Origin: JAFAVZ01 sp036009105
GTDB taxonomy: Bacteria > Acidobacteriota > Thermoanaerobaculia > Gp7-AA8
Assembly (NCBI GenBank): GCA_036009105.1
Contig: DASYMJ010000040.1
Location: 1-23,795 of the forward strand
Direction: 5' to 3'
Length of the DNA stretch: 23,795 nt
Shown here: piece by piece, positions 1 through 9,030 of the stretch
How the letters are laid out: every line of letters starts with the position of its first letter
Position numbering within the stretch: position 1 is the first letter of the stretch
Notes under the pieces: generated by a model
What the model saw: the letters and a program-made list of their open reading frames with translations, nothing else
Database searches by the model: none
What the model was told of the DNA's origin: nothing
Position numbers and translations under genes: made by a program

Positions 1-3000
1 CGCTGCAGGTCAGGGCTTTCGACTCGAAGATCCGGACATTCGGCTCTTCGCTGATGGCGAGGAGATCGTTGACCACGTCACCGGTCACGAGCCCGCGCGG
101 CCCCCAATGGTACGGCAAACCGACCTGATGCACTCGCCTCCCCTGCACGTGGAGTGCCGGCATCCGCGCGGTGACCAGGGCCCGCGCCTCGATCGACGCG
201 CGCGCCGTGGAGACGACGATCATCTCGCCATTGGCAACGCCGATCTCCGCCGCCAGCTCCGGCGAGATCTCGGCGAACAGCTCCGGTTGGAGCTCCGCGA
301 GATGACTGAGGGTTCGGGACATGCCGCCTGCGGTGTGATGCTCGGTGAGTCGATACGTGGTGAGAATGTACGGAAAGCGCGGGTCGGGCGTTTGGGCGTA
401 GCGGTTGTCCGGCCGCTCCATCTTCGCCGCCACCGGGTTCGTCTGCTGCGCGTGCAGCGGGTTGCACAGGTTCGACTCCAGCGGCTCGTAGTGCACCGGG
501 AGCGGCCCGTCTTTCAGCCCCGACGGCACGTACAAACGGCCCAGCCCTTCCGGATGCATGATGAAGGGGGCATCGCCGGGGAGCGCTTCGTCGCCCCCTT
601 TTTCCGCGTCTCCTTTGTAGTCCGGCGCCTTCCCTTTCGTAAAGTCGGCCACGTCATCGCCGACCCATTCTTTTTGAGAGGCGTCCCACCAGACGAGCTT
701 CTTCCGCTCGCTCCACGGCGTGCCGTCCGGCTTGGCGGAAGCGCGGTTGTAGAGGATGCGCCGGTCGAGCGGCCAGGCGTAGCCCCAGCCGTGATCGTAC
801 TTGCCGTGCGGCTCGCGCTTGTGCGCCTTGTTCTCGCCGTCGAAGACGCCGGAGTAGATCCAGCAGCCGCAGCTCGTCGAGCCGTCGTTCTTCAACTCGC
901 CGAAGTGCTTGAGAGGCAAACGATGAACGATGAAGGATGAACGATGAACCCCGCCCATCCGCTCTTGTTCATCGTTCATCCTTCCTCGTTCATCGTTCTT
1001 CCACCCGTGAATCTCCTTCAATATCTCCTCGCCGTCCTCATCCGCGTAGTCCCAGGTGAGGGCGCGCAGGGCGGCATCGCGCGGCGCGGCGGTGGCCATG
1101 GCCTTCATCCGCCGCCCCAGGTCGACCATGAAGTGCAGCTCGCTGCGCGCGTCGCCCGGCGGCTCGACCGCCTTCTCCCGCCACTGCAGCAGGCGCTGCG
1201 TGTTGGTGAACGTCCCTTCCTTCTCCGCGTACGACGCGGCGGGGAAGAAGAAGACCTCCGTCTCGATGTCTTCCGTCCGCAGCTCGCCGTTCGCGATCTC
1301 CGGCGAGTCGAGCCAGAACGTGGCGGTCTCGATCTCCACCATGTCCCGCACCACGAGCCACTTCAACCTGCCGAGCGCCTTCCGCTCCAGGCCGGAGTTC
1401 GGCGCGCCGACCGCGGGGTTCTGTCCCATCACGATCAGCCCTTCCATCTTCCCGTCGGCCATGTCCAGCCAGTAGCCGAAGTGGGAGTGATCGCCGGTCA
1501 GGCGGGGGAGCCAGCCGAAGCCGAAGTCATTCGCCCGCGTGGCCGCATCGCCGTAGTAGGCCTTCAGCAGGGAGACGATGTACTTGTCGAGGTTGTACCA
1601 CCACCCCTTGGGCGACCGGTTCTTCCTGATGTAGGCCGCGAGCGAGTTGTCCTCCCCCTGATGCGGCATCGGCAGGTAGCCGGGGAGGATGTCGTAGAGC
1701 GTGGGGATGTCGGTCGAGCCCTGGATCGAGGCGTGGCCGCGCAGGGCCATGATGCCGCCGCCGGGCCGGCCGATGTTGCCGAGGAGCAATTGCAGGATGG
1801 CCGCGCAGCGGATGGTCTGCACGCCCGAGGAGTGCTGCGTCCAGCCGACGGCGTAGCAGATGGCCGCCGTCTTCTCCGGCCCGGAAGCGCTGGTGAAGAT
1901 GTCCGCCACCTCGAGGAAGCGCTCCCTGGGGATGCCGCATGAGTCCTCCACCAGCTCCGGCGTGTAGCGCGCGAAGTGGCGCTTGAGGACCTGGAAGACG
2001 CAGCGCTCGTGCTGCAGCGTCTTGTCGAGGATCGGCTCGTGCAGTTCCTGCGACTCGCCGCCCCGGTCCTTGGCGTGGCCGCCCTTATCCTGGTGATGGC
2101 CGGTCGCCCCCTCCTTCTGCGCCCCCTCGTACAGCCAGCTCTCCGGATCGTATTGCTTGCCGTCCCAGCCGGAGAAGAAGCCGCCCAGCTCGTCCGCATC
2201 CTGGAAGTCCTCGCGCAGGATCACCGGCGCGTTCGTGTAATGGATCACGTACTCGCGGAACCAGCGGTCGTTGGTCAGGACGTAGTTGATCATCGCGCCG
2301 AGGAAGACGATGTCGCTGCCGGCGCGGAGGGGGAGCCAGTAGTCGGACATGGCGGAGGTGCGGTTGAAGCGCGGATCGACGTGGATGACTTTCGCGCCGT
2401 TCTTCTCCCGCGCCTCGATGACCCACTGGAAGCCGACCGGATGGTTCTCCGCCATCGACGAGCCCATGATGAGGATGGCGTCGGAGTTCTGCAGATCCTG
2501 TTGGGCGGTGGTTGCGCCGCCGCGCCCGAATGAGGTGCCCAGACCGGGCACCGTGGAGCTGTGTCAGATTCGGGCCTGGTTGGAGATGCAGACCATCCCC
2601 AGCCCGGCCGCGAACAGCTTCTTGATCAGGTAGTTCTCTTCGTTGTCCAGCGTGGCGCCGCCGAGGTGGGCCATGCCGGTGGTGTGGTTCGCGCTCTGGT
2701 CGAACGTCCGTTCACGCGTCTCCCACATCCGCTGCGCGACCATGGCCGTCGCCGTATCGAGGTCGAGCTCCTGCCATTCTTTGGAGCGCGGCGCGCGGTA
2801 CTTCACCTTCGTGGCCCTGCCGGGATGCGTCACCAGCTCGAAGCTCGCCGAGCCCTTGGGGCAGAGATGCCCCCGCGAGATGGGCGACCGCGGATCGCCC
2901 TCGATGCTGACGATCTTCCCCTCGCGGTGGTAAATGAGTTGACCACATCCCACGCCGCAGTACGGGCAGATCGACTTCGCCACTTCGGCCGCCTTGTTCT

Positions 3001-3133
3001 TCGGCTTCAGCGCCTTGGTTCGATCGCTCATCGACTCGACCCCGGTGCCGTCGGAGCCGGTGCGGAGCTGGCGGATGAGAGGCCACTTGAGCAGCAGTTC
3101 GGCGAGCATGAGGGGAAGTGTATATTGATCCAC
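1..3133 (-). CDS. fdnG: Formate dehydrogenase alpha subunit (FdnG/FdhG type), selenoprotein, 3' end beyond window
   Basis: Catalytic molybdopterin/tungstopterin subunit oxidising formate to CO2. The start is GTG at 3131-3133 behind a GAGGAG Shine-Dalgarno sequence; ATG 3107-3109 is an alternative. Seen: a 4Fe-4S ligand set CPYCGVGC...CPKG (C56, C59, C63, C91), then the Sec site QARI-U-HSSTVPGLG with in-frame TGA at 2564-2566 (residue 190), the position used in the FdnG family. The same frame stays open from the TGA to the window edge (about 1044 residues visible). It carries family blocks such as FGRGGAT, MGSSMAENHPVG, NPAVGAPN, GCWIYSG and a molybdopterin dinucleotide-binding C-terminal domain, so only a few residues are probably missing. 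No twin-arginine signal is visible in the first 55 residues, unlike E. coli FdnG, so the location is uncertain. Residues 713-739 come from a heptamer inverted repeat inserted in frame. It is divergent from fdhD. Gene callers that treat UGA as stop would split it. Confidence 0.95.
919..997. repeat. Heptamer inverted repeat (unit AACGATG), copy 1, inside fdnG
   Basis: Left arm 919-949 is a tandem array of the 7-mer AACGATG (third unit AAGGATG). Right arm 967-997 is its inverse with one mismatch in 31 positions (base 985). The spacer 950-966 is 17 nt. A second copy lies at 21101-21186. The element is read through in frame by the formate dehydrogenase gene as residues 713-739 (NDE and FIVHR-like peptides). 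Confidence 0.93.
2534..2566 (-). promoter_or_regulatory. Bacterial SECIS element with selenocysteine UGA
   Basis: On the minus strand the UGA (2564-2566) is followed after exactly 11 nt by a perfect 7-bp stem, GGUGCCC (2552-2546) pairing with GGGCACC (2540-2534), around the apical loop GGUCU (2545-2541). A GGUCU apical loop at this distance is the SelB-binding form known from E. coli fdhF. The stem also encodes conserved residues (TVPGLGTS). SelA/B/C/D genes are not in this window. Confidence 0.93.
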
Positions 3134-3186
3134 GGGCGCTCCTCACCGGCGCACTACGGCCCCTCTGTGCTGATATCGTCAGCGCG

Positions 3187-3960
3187 ATGGAGCCGACCGT
3201 TCGCGTTCCCGTCCTCCGCGTCCCCGGCGGCGACGAGTCCGATGCGCTTGCCGTGGAGGAGCCGTTGGAGATTCGCCTCGGGGAGCGGCCGCTCGCGGTG
3301 ACCATGCGGACGCCGGGCGATGACTTCGATCTGGCGGCCGGGTTCCTCTTCACCGAGGGCGTGCTCACTTCGTTTTCCTCGATCGACGGACTGCGCCACT
3401 GGGGCTCGCCGAACGTGGTGCGCGTCGCGTTGCGCGAAGGCGTTTCCATCGACTGGCAGCGCTTCCAGCGGCACTTCTACGCAAGCTCTTCGTGCGGCGT
3501 GTGCGGCAAGGCGTCCATCGAGCTGGTGCGGGTGCATGCCTCGGGCGTGACGCCCGTGCGCATCACCGCGGAGATCGCCGCGTTGCCGGAGCGGCTGCGC
3601 GAACAGCAGACGGCCTTCGCCGCCACGGGCGGCATCCACGGCGCCGGCCTCTTCACCGCCGAGGGCGCGCTGGTCGTGGCGCGGGAGGACGTCGGCCGGC
3701 ACAATGCGGTCGACAAGGCGATCGGCGCGCTGTGGCGCGAGGGCGCGCGCCTCGACGACAAGCTGCTGGTGGTCAGCGGGCGCGCCGGCTTCGAGATCGT
3801 GCAGAAGGCCGCCGTGGCCGGCATCCCCGCGCTCATCGCCGTCGGCGCACCGACTTCCCTCGCCGTGGAGCTCGCGCACGAGCTCGGCCTCACGCTCCTC
3901 GGGTTCGTCCGCGACGGGCGCTTCAACGTCTACGCCGGATCCATCTCTCCAGATCGGTGA
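3187..3960 (+). CDS. fdhD: FdhD, formate dehydrogenase accessory sulfurtransferase
   Basis: Cytoplasmic protein that passes sulfur from a cysteine desulfurase to the molybdenum/tungsten cofactor of formate dehydrogenase. The 257-residue product is of normal family length. Seen: the conserved SSCGVCGK loop with the CxxC pair (C103, C106), GGIHGAGLF (148-156), the strongly conserved REDVGRHNAVDKAIG (167-181), SGRAGFEIVQKAA and a C-terminal GF.RDGRFNVY. The start ATG 3187 gives the family-like N-terminus MEPTVRVPV; an upstream in-frame extension to 3118 would overlap the divergent formate dehydrogenase start and looks spurious. No strong Shine-Dalgarno is visible. The gene faces away from its client enzyme gene across about 53 bp, so the two probably share a promoter region. 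Its stop lies only 4 bp from the stop of the convergent E1 gene. Confidence 0.96.
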   Translation: MEPTVRVPVLRVPGGDESDALAVEEPLEIRLGERPLAVTMRTPGDDFDLAAGFLFTEGVLTSFSSIDGLRHWGSPNVVRVALREGVSIDWQRFQRHFYASSSCGVCGKASIELVRVHASGVTPVRITAEIAALPERLREQQTAFAATGGIHGAGLFTAEGALVVAREDVGRHNAVDKAIGALWREGARLDDKLLVVSGRAGFEIVQKAAVAGIPALIAVGAPTSLAVELAHELGLTLLGFVRDGRFNVYAGSISPDR

Positions 3961-3964
3961 GGGC

Positions 3965-6334
3965 TCAGAACAGCCGCGGATACTTGCCCGGGTTCGCCTC
4001 GGTCAGCAACTCGTAGACGCGGGCGAAGATCGTCTCCCGGCTGGGCTTGGAGAAGTAGTCGCCGTCCGAGCCGTAGGCGGGGCGGTGCTCCTTCGCCGCG
4101 ATGGTGCGCGGCTCGGCGTCGAGCCAGTCGTAGCCGCCGTCCCGCTCGATCACCTGCTGCAGCATGTATGCGCTCGCGCCGCCCGGCACGTCCTCGTCGA
4201 TGAAGGCGATGCGGTTCGTCTTCTTCAGCGACTGCACGATCACGCCGCGCAGGTCGAACGGCAGCAGCGTCTGCACGTCGATCACTTCCGCGTCGATGCC
4301 CACCGTCGCCAGCAGCTCCGCGGTCTCCAGCACGATGCGCAGCGTGGCCCCATAGCTGACCAGCGTCACGTCCTTCCCCTCGCGCAGCACTTCGGGGACG
4401 CCCAGAGGCACGGTCAGCTCACCGATGTTCGAGGGGAGCTTTTCCTTCACCCGGTAGGCGTTCAGCACCTCGACCACGATGGCCGGGTCGTCGGCTCGGA
4501 GGAGGAGGTTGTACATGCCTGCGGCCTGGGTCATGTTGCGCGGAACGCAGAGGTGCATGCCGCGCACGAGATTGATGATGCCCGCCATGGGGGAACCGGA
4601 GTGCCAGATGCCTTCCAGGCGATGGCCGCGGGTACGGATGATGGCCGGCGCCTTCTGGCCGCCGCGAGTGCGCCAGCGCAGCGTGGCCAGATCGTCGCTC
4701 AGCAGCTGCAGGCCGTAGAGGATGTAGTCGAGGTACTGGATCTCGGCGATGGGGCGCAGTCCGCGCAGGGCCATGCCGATGGCCTGGCCGACGATCGTGG
4801 CTTCGCGGATGCCGGTGTCCATCACCCGCAGCAGGCCGTATTTTTCCTGCAGGCCGGCACAGCCCTGGTTCACGTCGCCGAGGCGGCCGACGTCTTCGCC
4901 GAAGATGACCAGGTTCGGCATGCGGCGCATGGCGTGGTCGAAGCAGTGGTTGATGATCTCGAATCCGTTCAGCGTCTGCGCGTCCTCCGCGTACTCCGCC
5001 CGCACCTCCGGCACCCGCGGCGCGTCCTTGCCGTAGAGGTGATCGTCGTAGCGCTCGTCGTTCTCGCGCGTGAGCTCGCCCAGCCAGCCCTTGATCTCCT
5101 GCGGCGCCTGCGCGCCGGCCTGAATCACGGCGGTGGTCAGGAGGCGGACCACATCACGGTAGAAGGGGGTCTGCATCCGCTGCAGCTCGTTCTTCAGCTC
5201 CGCGGCGCCGAGCTGGTCGAGATACGGCAGCGCCACCTTCACCGCGGCGTCGATCGGCGCGCGGTAGGCGTCCCACGCCCGGCGCTGCGCCTCGCGGACG
5301 GCGCGGCGGTCCTCATCCTCGAAGCGGTCCAGCTCATCGGCGGAGGCGATGCCCTGGCCGATCATCCACTCCCGCATCTTGCGGATGCCGTCGAACTCCA
5401 CCTCCCACTCCAGGCGCTCCTTCGTCTTGTAGCGCTCGTGGCTGCCGGAGGTCGAATGCCCCTGCGGCTGGGTGACTTCGGTGACGTGGAGGATGGCCGG
5501 CACGTGCTCCATGCGCACGATACTCGCCGCGGCGATATAGGTCTCGCAGAGCGCGGGATAGTCCCACGCCTTGACCGTGTAGATGTCGAAGCCCTGCTTC
5601 GATTTCGCGTCGCGCTGGAAGCCCTTGAGCAGCTCGGAGAGATCGCCCTTGGTGATCTGGTGCTCGTTGGGGACGGAGATGCCGTAGCCGTCGTCCCAGA
5701 TGGAGACGACCATGGGGATGCCGAGGACGCCGGCGGCGTTGATCGACTCCCAGAACATCCCTTCCGCGCAGCTGGCGTTGCCGATGGTGCCCCACGCGAG
5801 CTCGTCGCCGCCGCGCGAGAATTGGGTCATGGAGTGCAGCTCTTCGAGCTCGCGATAGAGCTTGGAGGCCTGGGCCAGGCCGACCAGGCGCGGCATCTGG
5901 GAGCCGGTCGGCGACACGTCGGCCGATGAGTTGTAGCGGTCGGTCTGGGGGCGCCAGTTGCCCTCCCCGTCGAGCAGGCGGGTGGCGAAGTGGGCGTTCA
6001 TGGAGCGGCCGCCGGACCAGGGGTCGTGGGTGATGTCGGTGTCGGCGTAGAGCTGGGCGAAGAACTCGTCCAGGGTGGCGATGCCGAGGGCCATCATCAG
6101 CGTCTGGTCGCGGTAGTAGCCGGAGCGCCAGTCGCCTTTGCGGAAGGCCCGAGCCCAGGCCAGCTGCGGCACTTCCTTGCCGTCGCCGAAGATGCCGAAC
6201 TTCGCTTTTCCGGTGAGCACTTCCTTGCGCCCGAGGATGCTCGCCTGGCGGCTGCGATAGGCGATGCGATAGTCCTCGATGATGCTCTCTCGGGTAAACT
6301 GGGTGCGGGTCTGTTCCGACTGCTCAGGTATCAA
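3965..6334 (-). CDS. 2-oxoacid dehydrogenase E1, alpha and beta subunits fused
   Basis: Thiamine-diphosphate E1 enzyme that decarboxylates a 2-oxoacid and transfers the acyl group to a lipoyl E2. About 789 residues. The N-terminal half is an E1-alpha domain: a thiamine-binding stretch GTIGNASCAEG..ESIN at about 182-199, DDGYGIS, and the phosphorylation-loop-like GHSTSGSHERY at 292-302. The C-terminal half is an E1-beta/transketolase pyrimidine domain (FGEDVGRLGDVNQG from about 478, then TGIREATIVGQAIGMAL) followed by a transketolase C-terminal domain. The chosen start is TTG at 6332-6334 with GGAGAG 7 nt upstream. ATG at 6419-6421 would add 29 Arg/Ser-rich residues and has no Shine-Dalgarno. 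Substrate (branched-chain oxoacid or pyruvate) cannot be told from sequence. No E2, E3 or lipoate genes are adjacent. Fused single-chain E1s of this kind are known in several phyla. Confidence 0.93.
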   Translation of the reverse strand: MIPEQSEQTRTQFTRESIIEDYRIAYRSRQASILGRKEVLTGKAKFGIFGDGKEVPQLAWARAFRKGDWRSGYYRDQTLMMALGIATLDEFFAQLYADTDITHDPWSGGRSMNAHFATRLLDGEGNWRPQTDRYNSSADVSPTGSQMPRLVGLAQASKLYRELEELHSMTQFSRGGDELAWGTIGNASCAEGMFWESINAAGVLGIPMVVSIWDDGYGISVPNEHQITKGDLSELLKGFQRDAKSKQGFDIYTVKAWDYPALCETYIAAASIVRMEHVPAILHVTEVTQPQGHSTSGSHERYKTKERLEWEVEFDGIRKMREWMIGQGIASADELDRFEDEDRRAVREAQRRAWDAYRAPIDAAVKVALPYLDQLGAAELKNELQRMQTPFYRDVVRLLTTAVIQAGAQAPQEIKGWLGELTRENDERYDDHLYGKDAPRVPEVRAEYAEDAQTLNGFEIINHCFDHAMRRMPNLVIFGEDVGRLGDVNQGCAGLQEKYGLLRVMDTGIREATIVGQAIGMALRGLRPIAEIQYLDYILYGLQLLSDDLATLRWRTRGGQKAPAIIRTRGHRLEGIWHSGSPMAGIINLVRGMHLCVPRNMTQAAGMYNLLLRADDPAIVVEVLNAYRVKEKLPSNIGELTVPLGVPEVLREGKDVTLVSYGATLRIVLETAELLATVGIDAEVIDVQTLLPFDLRGVIVQSLKKTNRIAFIDEDVPGGASAYMLQQVIERDGGYDWLDAEPRTIAAKEHRPAYGSDGDYFSKPSRETIFARVYELLTEANPGKYPRLF

Positions 6335-6463
6335 CGTGACGCTCTCCGCTCGTGTGGATTGAAGAGGGCGTGAAGCCGCCCGGGTCGACGCCCGAGGAAG
6401 TGGGTCGCCGCTCGGGCGCATGCTAACACGCGGTACGACGACAGATCATGGGAGGGCTGATCG

Positions 6464-7639
6464 ATGAGAAAAGCAGTGCTGTTGCTGTTGTTCTTTTGCG
6501 CGGCCGTCGCGGCGGCCCAGCCGATGCCGCAGCCGCCATTCCCGGAGCCGATCGGCGGGGTGGTGGGGCGGTATGGGGCGTCGGCACCGTCGTATGCGTC
6601 GTCCGGCCTGGACATCATCGTGATTTCGCCGGGTGGAATCGCCAAGATCTACCGCATGGCGACGTTTCCTTCCAGAGCGGCAGCCGCGAACGGCCAGCCG
6701 ATCACGCCGGACGCAACGATCGATCCGGGAGACCCCAACTCGGGGTGGGAGATCAACAGCCCAAACCTGGACAGCGTCGGCTTCGATCGGCGCGGCTACA
6801 TCGCGGTCAGCTTCGGCCAGGTCGGCATCGTCGATACTTCGGGACATCTGCTCAAACAGTTGACCGGAACGTACGGCGTGACTCTTGTTTTCGACAACGG
6901 CGGCAAAACCTATCTCCTCACCGAGAACCCGACGCTGGTGAACACCCTCATCTACGACATGACGAATCCGGCAGCCCCCGTGCTCACGGCAACGCTTCCT
7001 TTCCTCGTGGACGCGGCCGCCGAAGCGAACGGCAGGATCGTTGTCAGCACGAGCAATCAACACGAGCTGCGCTTCTACCAGACATCGGTCTTTCTCAGCG
7101 GCGGTGCACCGTTGCAGACCGTTACGTCAGGCGATGAGCGGTTTGCCTTTCTGGCCACGAATGGAACGGACTTCATCACGGCTTCTCATCTTGACAGCAT
7201 GCATACCACGGCCATCACATCGCTCTTCGCCGCGAGCGGCGGTACCTATCAAAGAACTTCCAGCATTTCGATTCCGAACATGTTCACGACCCGCCTCTCC
7301 TACGAAGCGGGCTACCTCGTCCTGGCCGGCTATCGCTCGGACAACTTCACGGCGCCGGCCGGGTCGATCTTCACCATTGATGGACAGACGCTGGTGCAGC
7401 ACGACATCCGTCCGTTCATCGAGCAGACGTATGGGCCGCCGAACGGAGGCGCCGAGTTGTCGCTCACGCCGTTCAGCACGGGCGGACGCACCTACCTGAT
7501 GGCCGATATGTTCGCGGCGAGCGATCTCTTCATCTTCGCGCCGACCGATCCCAACGCCATCCCTGCCACCTCCACCTGGGCGCTCATCGTCCTGGGCGCG
7601 GTCCTCTGTGCGCTGGCGTTGGGCAGGTTGCGCGTTTAG
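6464..7639 (+). CDS. Secreted protein with IPTL-like C-terminal anchor, function unknown
   Basis: A 391-residue protein with ATG 6464 preceded by GGAGGG (6451-6456) at 7 nt. The N-terminus is a clear Sec signal peptide (MRKAVLLLLFFCAAVAAAQ, cleavage near residue 18-20), followed by a Pro-rich stretch (MPQPPFPEP). The long middle is rich in G, T, S and small beta-prone segments and I do not recognise it; a beta-propeller fold would fit but is inference. The last 26 residues (366-391) begin with IPATSTW, continue as a hydrophobic helix and end in Arg-containing GRLRV. This is the layout of IPTL/PEP-CTERM sorting tails (motif, transmembrane helix, basic end). Its stop overlaps the stop of the convergent phosphomutase gene by 4 bp (TTAG). 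Expression is divergent from the E1 gene. Confidence 0.85.
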   Translation: MRKAVLLLLFFCAAVAAAQPMPQPPFPEPIGGVVGRYGASAPSYASSGLDIIVISPGGIAKIYRMATFPSRAAAANGQPITPDATIDPGDPNSGWEINSPNLDSVGFDRRGYIAVSFGQVGIVDTSGHLLKQLTGTYGVTLVFDNGGKTYLLTENPTLVNTLIYDMTNPAAPVLTATLPFLVDAAAEANGRIVVSTSNQHELRFYQTSVFLSGGAPLQTVTSGDERFAFLATNGTDFITASHLDSMHTTAITSLFAASGGTYQRTSSISIPNMFTTRLSYEAGYLVLAGYRSDNFTAPAGSIFTIDGQTLVQHDIRPFIEQTYGPPNGGAELSLTPFSTGGRTYLMADMFAASDLFIFAPTDPNAIPATSTWALIVLGAVLCALALGRLRV

Positions 7640-9018
7640 GAATCCAGCTCGGCTGTCGCGCGGGCGAGCATGGCCTGCACCTGCTGCTCGTCCGGGCTCT
7701 CGCAGTAGATGCGGATGATCGGCTCGGTGCCGCTGCGGCGGAAGAGGAGCCAGGAGCCGTCGGCGAAGTTCATCTTGACGCCGTCGGTCTCCTCGCGGCT
7801 GGTGAAGGCCGGGCCGAACGCGGTGTCGAGCAGGCCGGCGCGCACGCGCTCGATCAGGCGCGCGCAGCGGTCGACGGGGCGCTGCAGGTCGCGGCGGTCG
7901 TAGTAGAGCGCGCCGAACTCGCGCTCCATCTCCGCCACGACCCGCGAGAGCGGGCGCCTGTAGTGAGCAACGCACTCCGCGACGATGAGGCCGGAGAGGA
8001 TGCCGTCGCGCTCGGGGAGAAAGTGGCCGAAGCCGATGCCGCCGCTCTCCTCGCCGCCGATGAGGATGTTGCGGGTGAGCATCAGGTCGGCCACGTACTT
8101 GAAGCCGATGGCCGTCTCGTGCAGGGTGGCGCCGAGGGCGCGGGCGACCTTCTCCACCAGGCGGCTGGTGGAGAACGTCTTCACGATCTCGCCGCCGAGC
8201 TTTTTCTCGCGCACGAGGTAGAGGGCGAGAAGGGCGATGATCTTGTGCGGGGAGACGAACTCGCCGCGCTCGTCCAGGATGCCGAGGCGGTCGGCGTCGC
8301 CGTCGTTGCAGATGGCCAGGTCGTACTGGCCGGCGCGCATCGCCTCGCGCGAGGCGGCCAGGTTCTCCGGAATCGGCTCCGGGTTCACGCCGCCGAAGTT
8401 CGGATTGTGCTCGCCGCGGATGGTGGCGACATCGATGCCGAGGATGCGCGCCGGGATGCCGGAGGCAACGCCGTGAATGGGATCGTGGAGGATGCGGACT
8501 GTCGACGTCGCCGCAATGTCGAGCTGGGAGCGCAAAGCGGCAACGTAATCCGCCAGCAGGTCCTCGGAGGTAACGGAGCCACCCTCTCCCATCGTCTGTG
8601 AGCCGAGGCTGGCGGCGATCGTCTGATACGTCTCGGGCAGCGCGGAGCCGCCGTACCAAGCCTTGAACTTCAGGCCGTTGTACTTCGCCGGGTTGTGGCT
8701 CGCCGTGACCACGACGCCGCCGAGGAGCTTGCGATGGAAGGCCGTGAAGGAGATCGTCTGCGACGGCGTCGGCGCATTGGACAGCACGACGCGAAAGCCG
8801 GAAGCGCGCAGCGTCTCGGCCACCACTTCCGCGAACTCGCGCGAAAGGAAGCGGCGGTCGAAGCCGACGACGAGCGCATCGCGGTCGATGTCCGCGGGCG
8901 GCTCGAGCGTGCGGGCCGCGACGGCGATGGCGTTGGAGACCCGGCGGACGTTGTCGAAGGTGAAGGCATCGGCGATGACGGCGCGCCAGCCGTCGGTGCC
9001 GAAAGAGATCTCGGTCAT
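7636..9018 (-). CDS. Phosphoglucomutase/phosphomannomutase family protein
   Basis: Alpha-D-phosphohexomutase that interconverts hexose 1- and 6-phosphates through a phosphoserine, feeding nucleotide sugar and polysaccharide synthesis. The 460 residues show all four family signatures in order: the catalytic serine loop TASHNP (105-110, Ser107), the metal-binding loop DGDADR (239-244), the sugar-specificity loop GGEESGG (321-327) and the phosphate-binding loop RRSGTEP (427-433). It starts at ATG 9016-9018 without an obvious Shine-Dalgarno. It lies 12 bp downstream of the membrane protein gene 9031-9537, so the two are probably co-transcribed. The GEESG loop fits a glucose/mannose enzyme rather than the phosphoglucosamine mutase GlmM, but the exact substrate is open. 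Confidence 0.94.
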   Translation of the reverse strand: MTEISFGTDGWRAVIADAFTFDNVRRVSNAIAVAARTLEPPADIDRDALVVGFDRRFLSREFAEVVAETLRASGFRVVLSNAPTPSQTISFTAFHRKLLGGVVVTASHNPAKYNGLKFKAWYGGSALPETYQTIAASLGSQTMGEGGSVTSEDLLADYVAALRSQLDIAATSTVRILHDPIHGVASGIPARILGIDVATIRGEHNPNFGGVNPEPIPENLAASREAMRAGQYDLAICNDGDADRLGILDERGEFVSPHKIIALLALYLVREKKLGGEIVKTFSTSRLVEKVARALGATLHETAIGFKYVADLMLTRNILIGGEESGGIGFGHFLPERDGILSGLIVAECVAHYRRPLSRVVAEMEREFGALYYDRRDLQRPVDRCARLIERVRAGLLDTAFGPAFTSREETDGVKMNFADGSWLLFRRSGTEPIIRIYCESPDEQQVQAMLARATAELDS

Positions 9019-9030
9019 GGGCCGCGCATT

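Noticed and set aside
919..997. CRISPR-like or minisatellite array
   Set aside because: There are no repeat-spacer units of 25-40 nt and no cas genes. The structure is two inverted arrays of a 7-mer.
2564..3133. A stand-alone 189-residue Fe-S protein ending in QARI
   Set aside because: The terminating UGA is a selenocysteine codon followed by a SECIS. The real gene continues in frame to the window edge.
3704..5929. A 741-codon plus-strand open frame
   Set aside because: It is antisense to the fused E1 gene, which carries clear motifs. The translation is His/Arg/Val-rich without family features.
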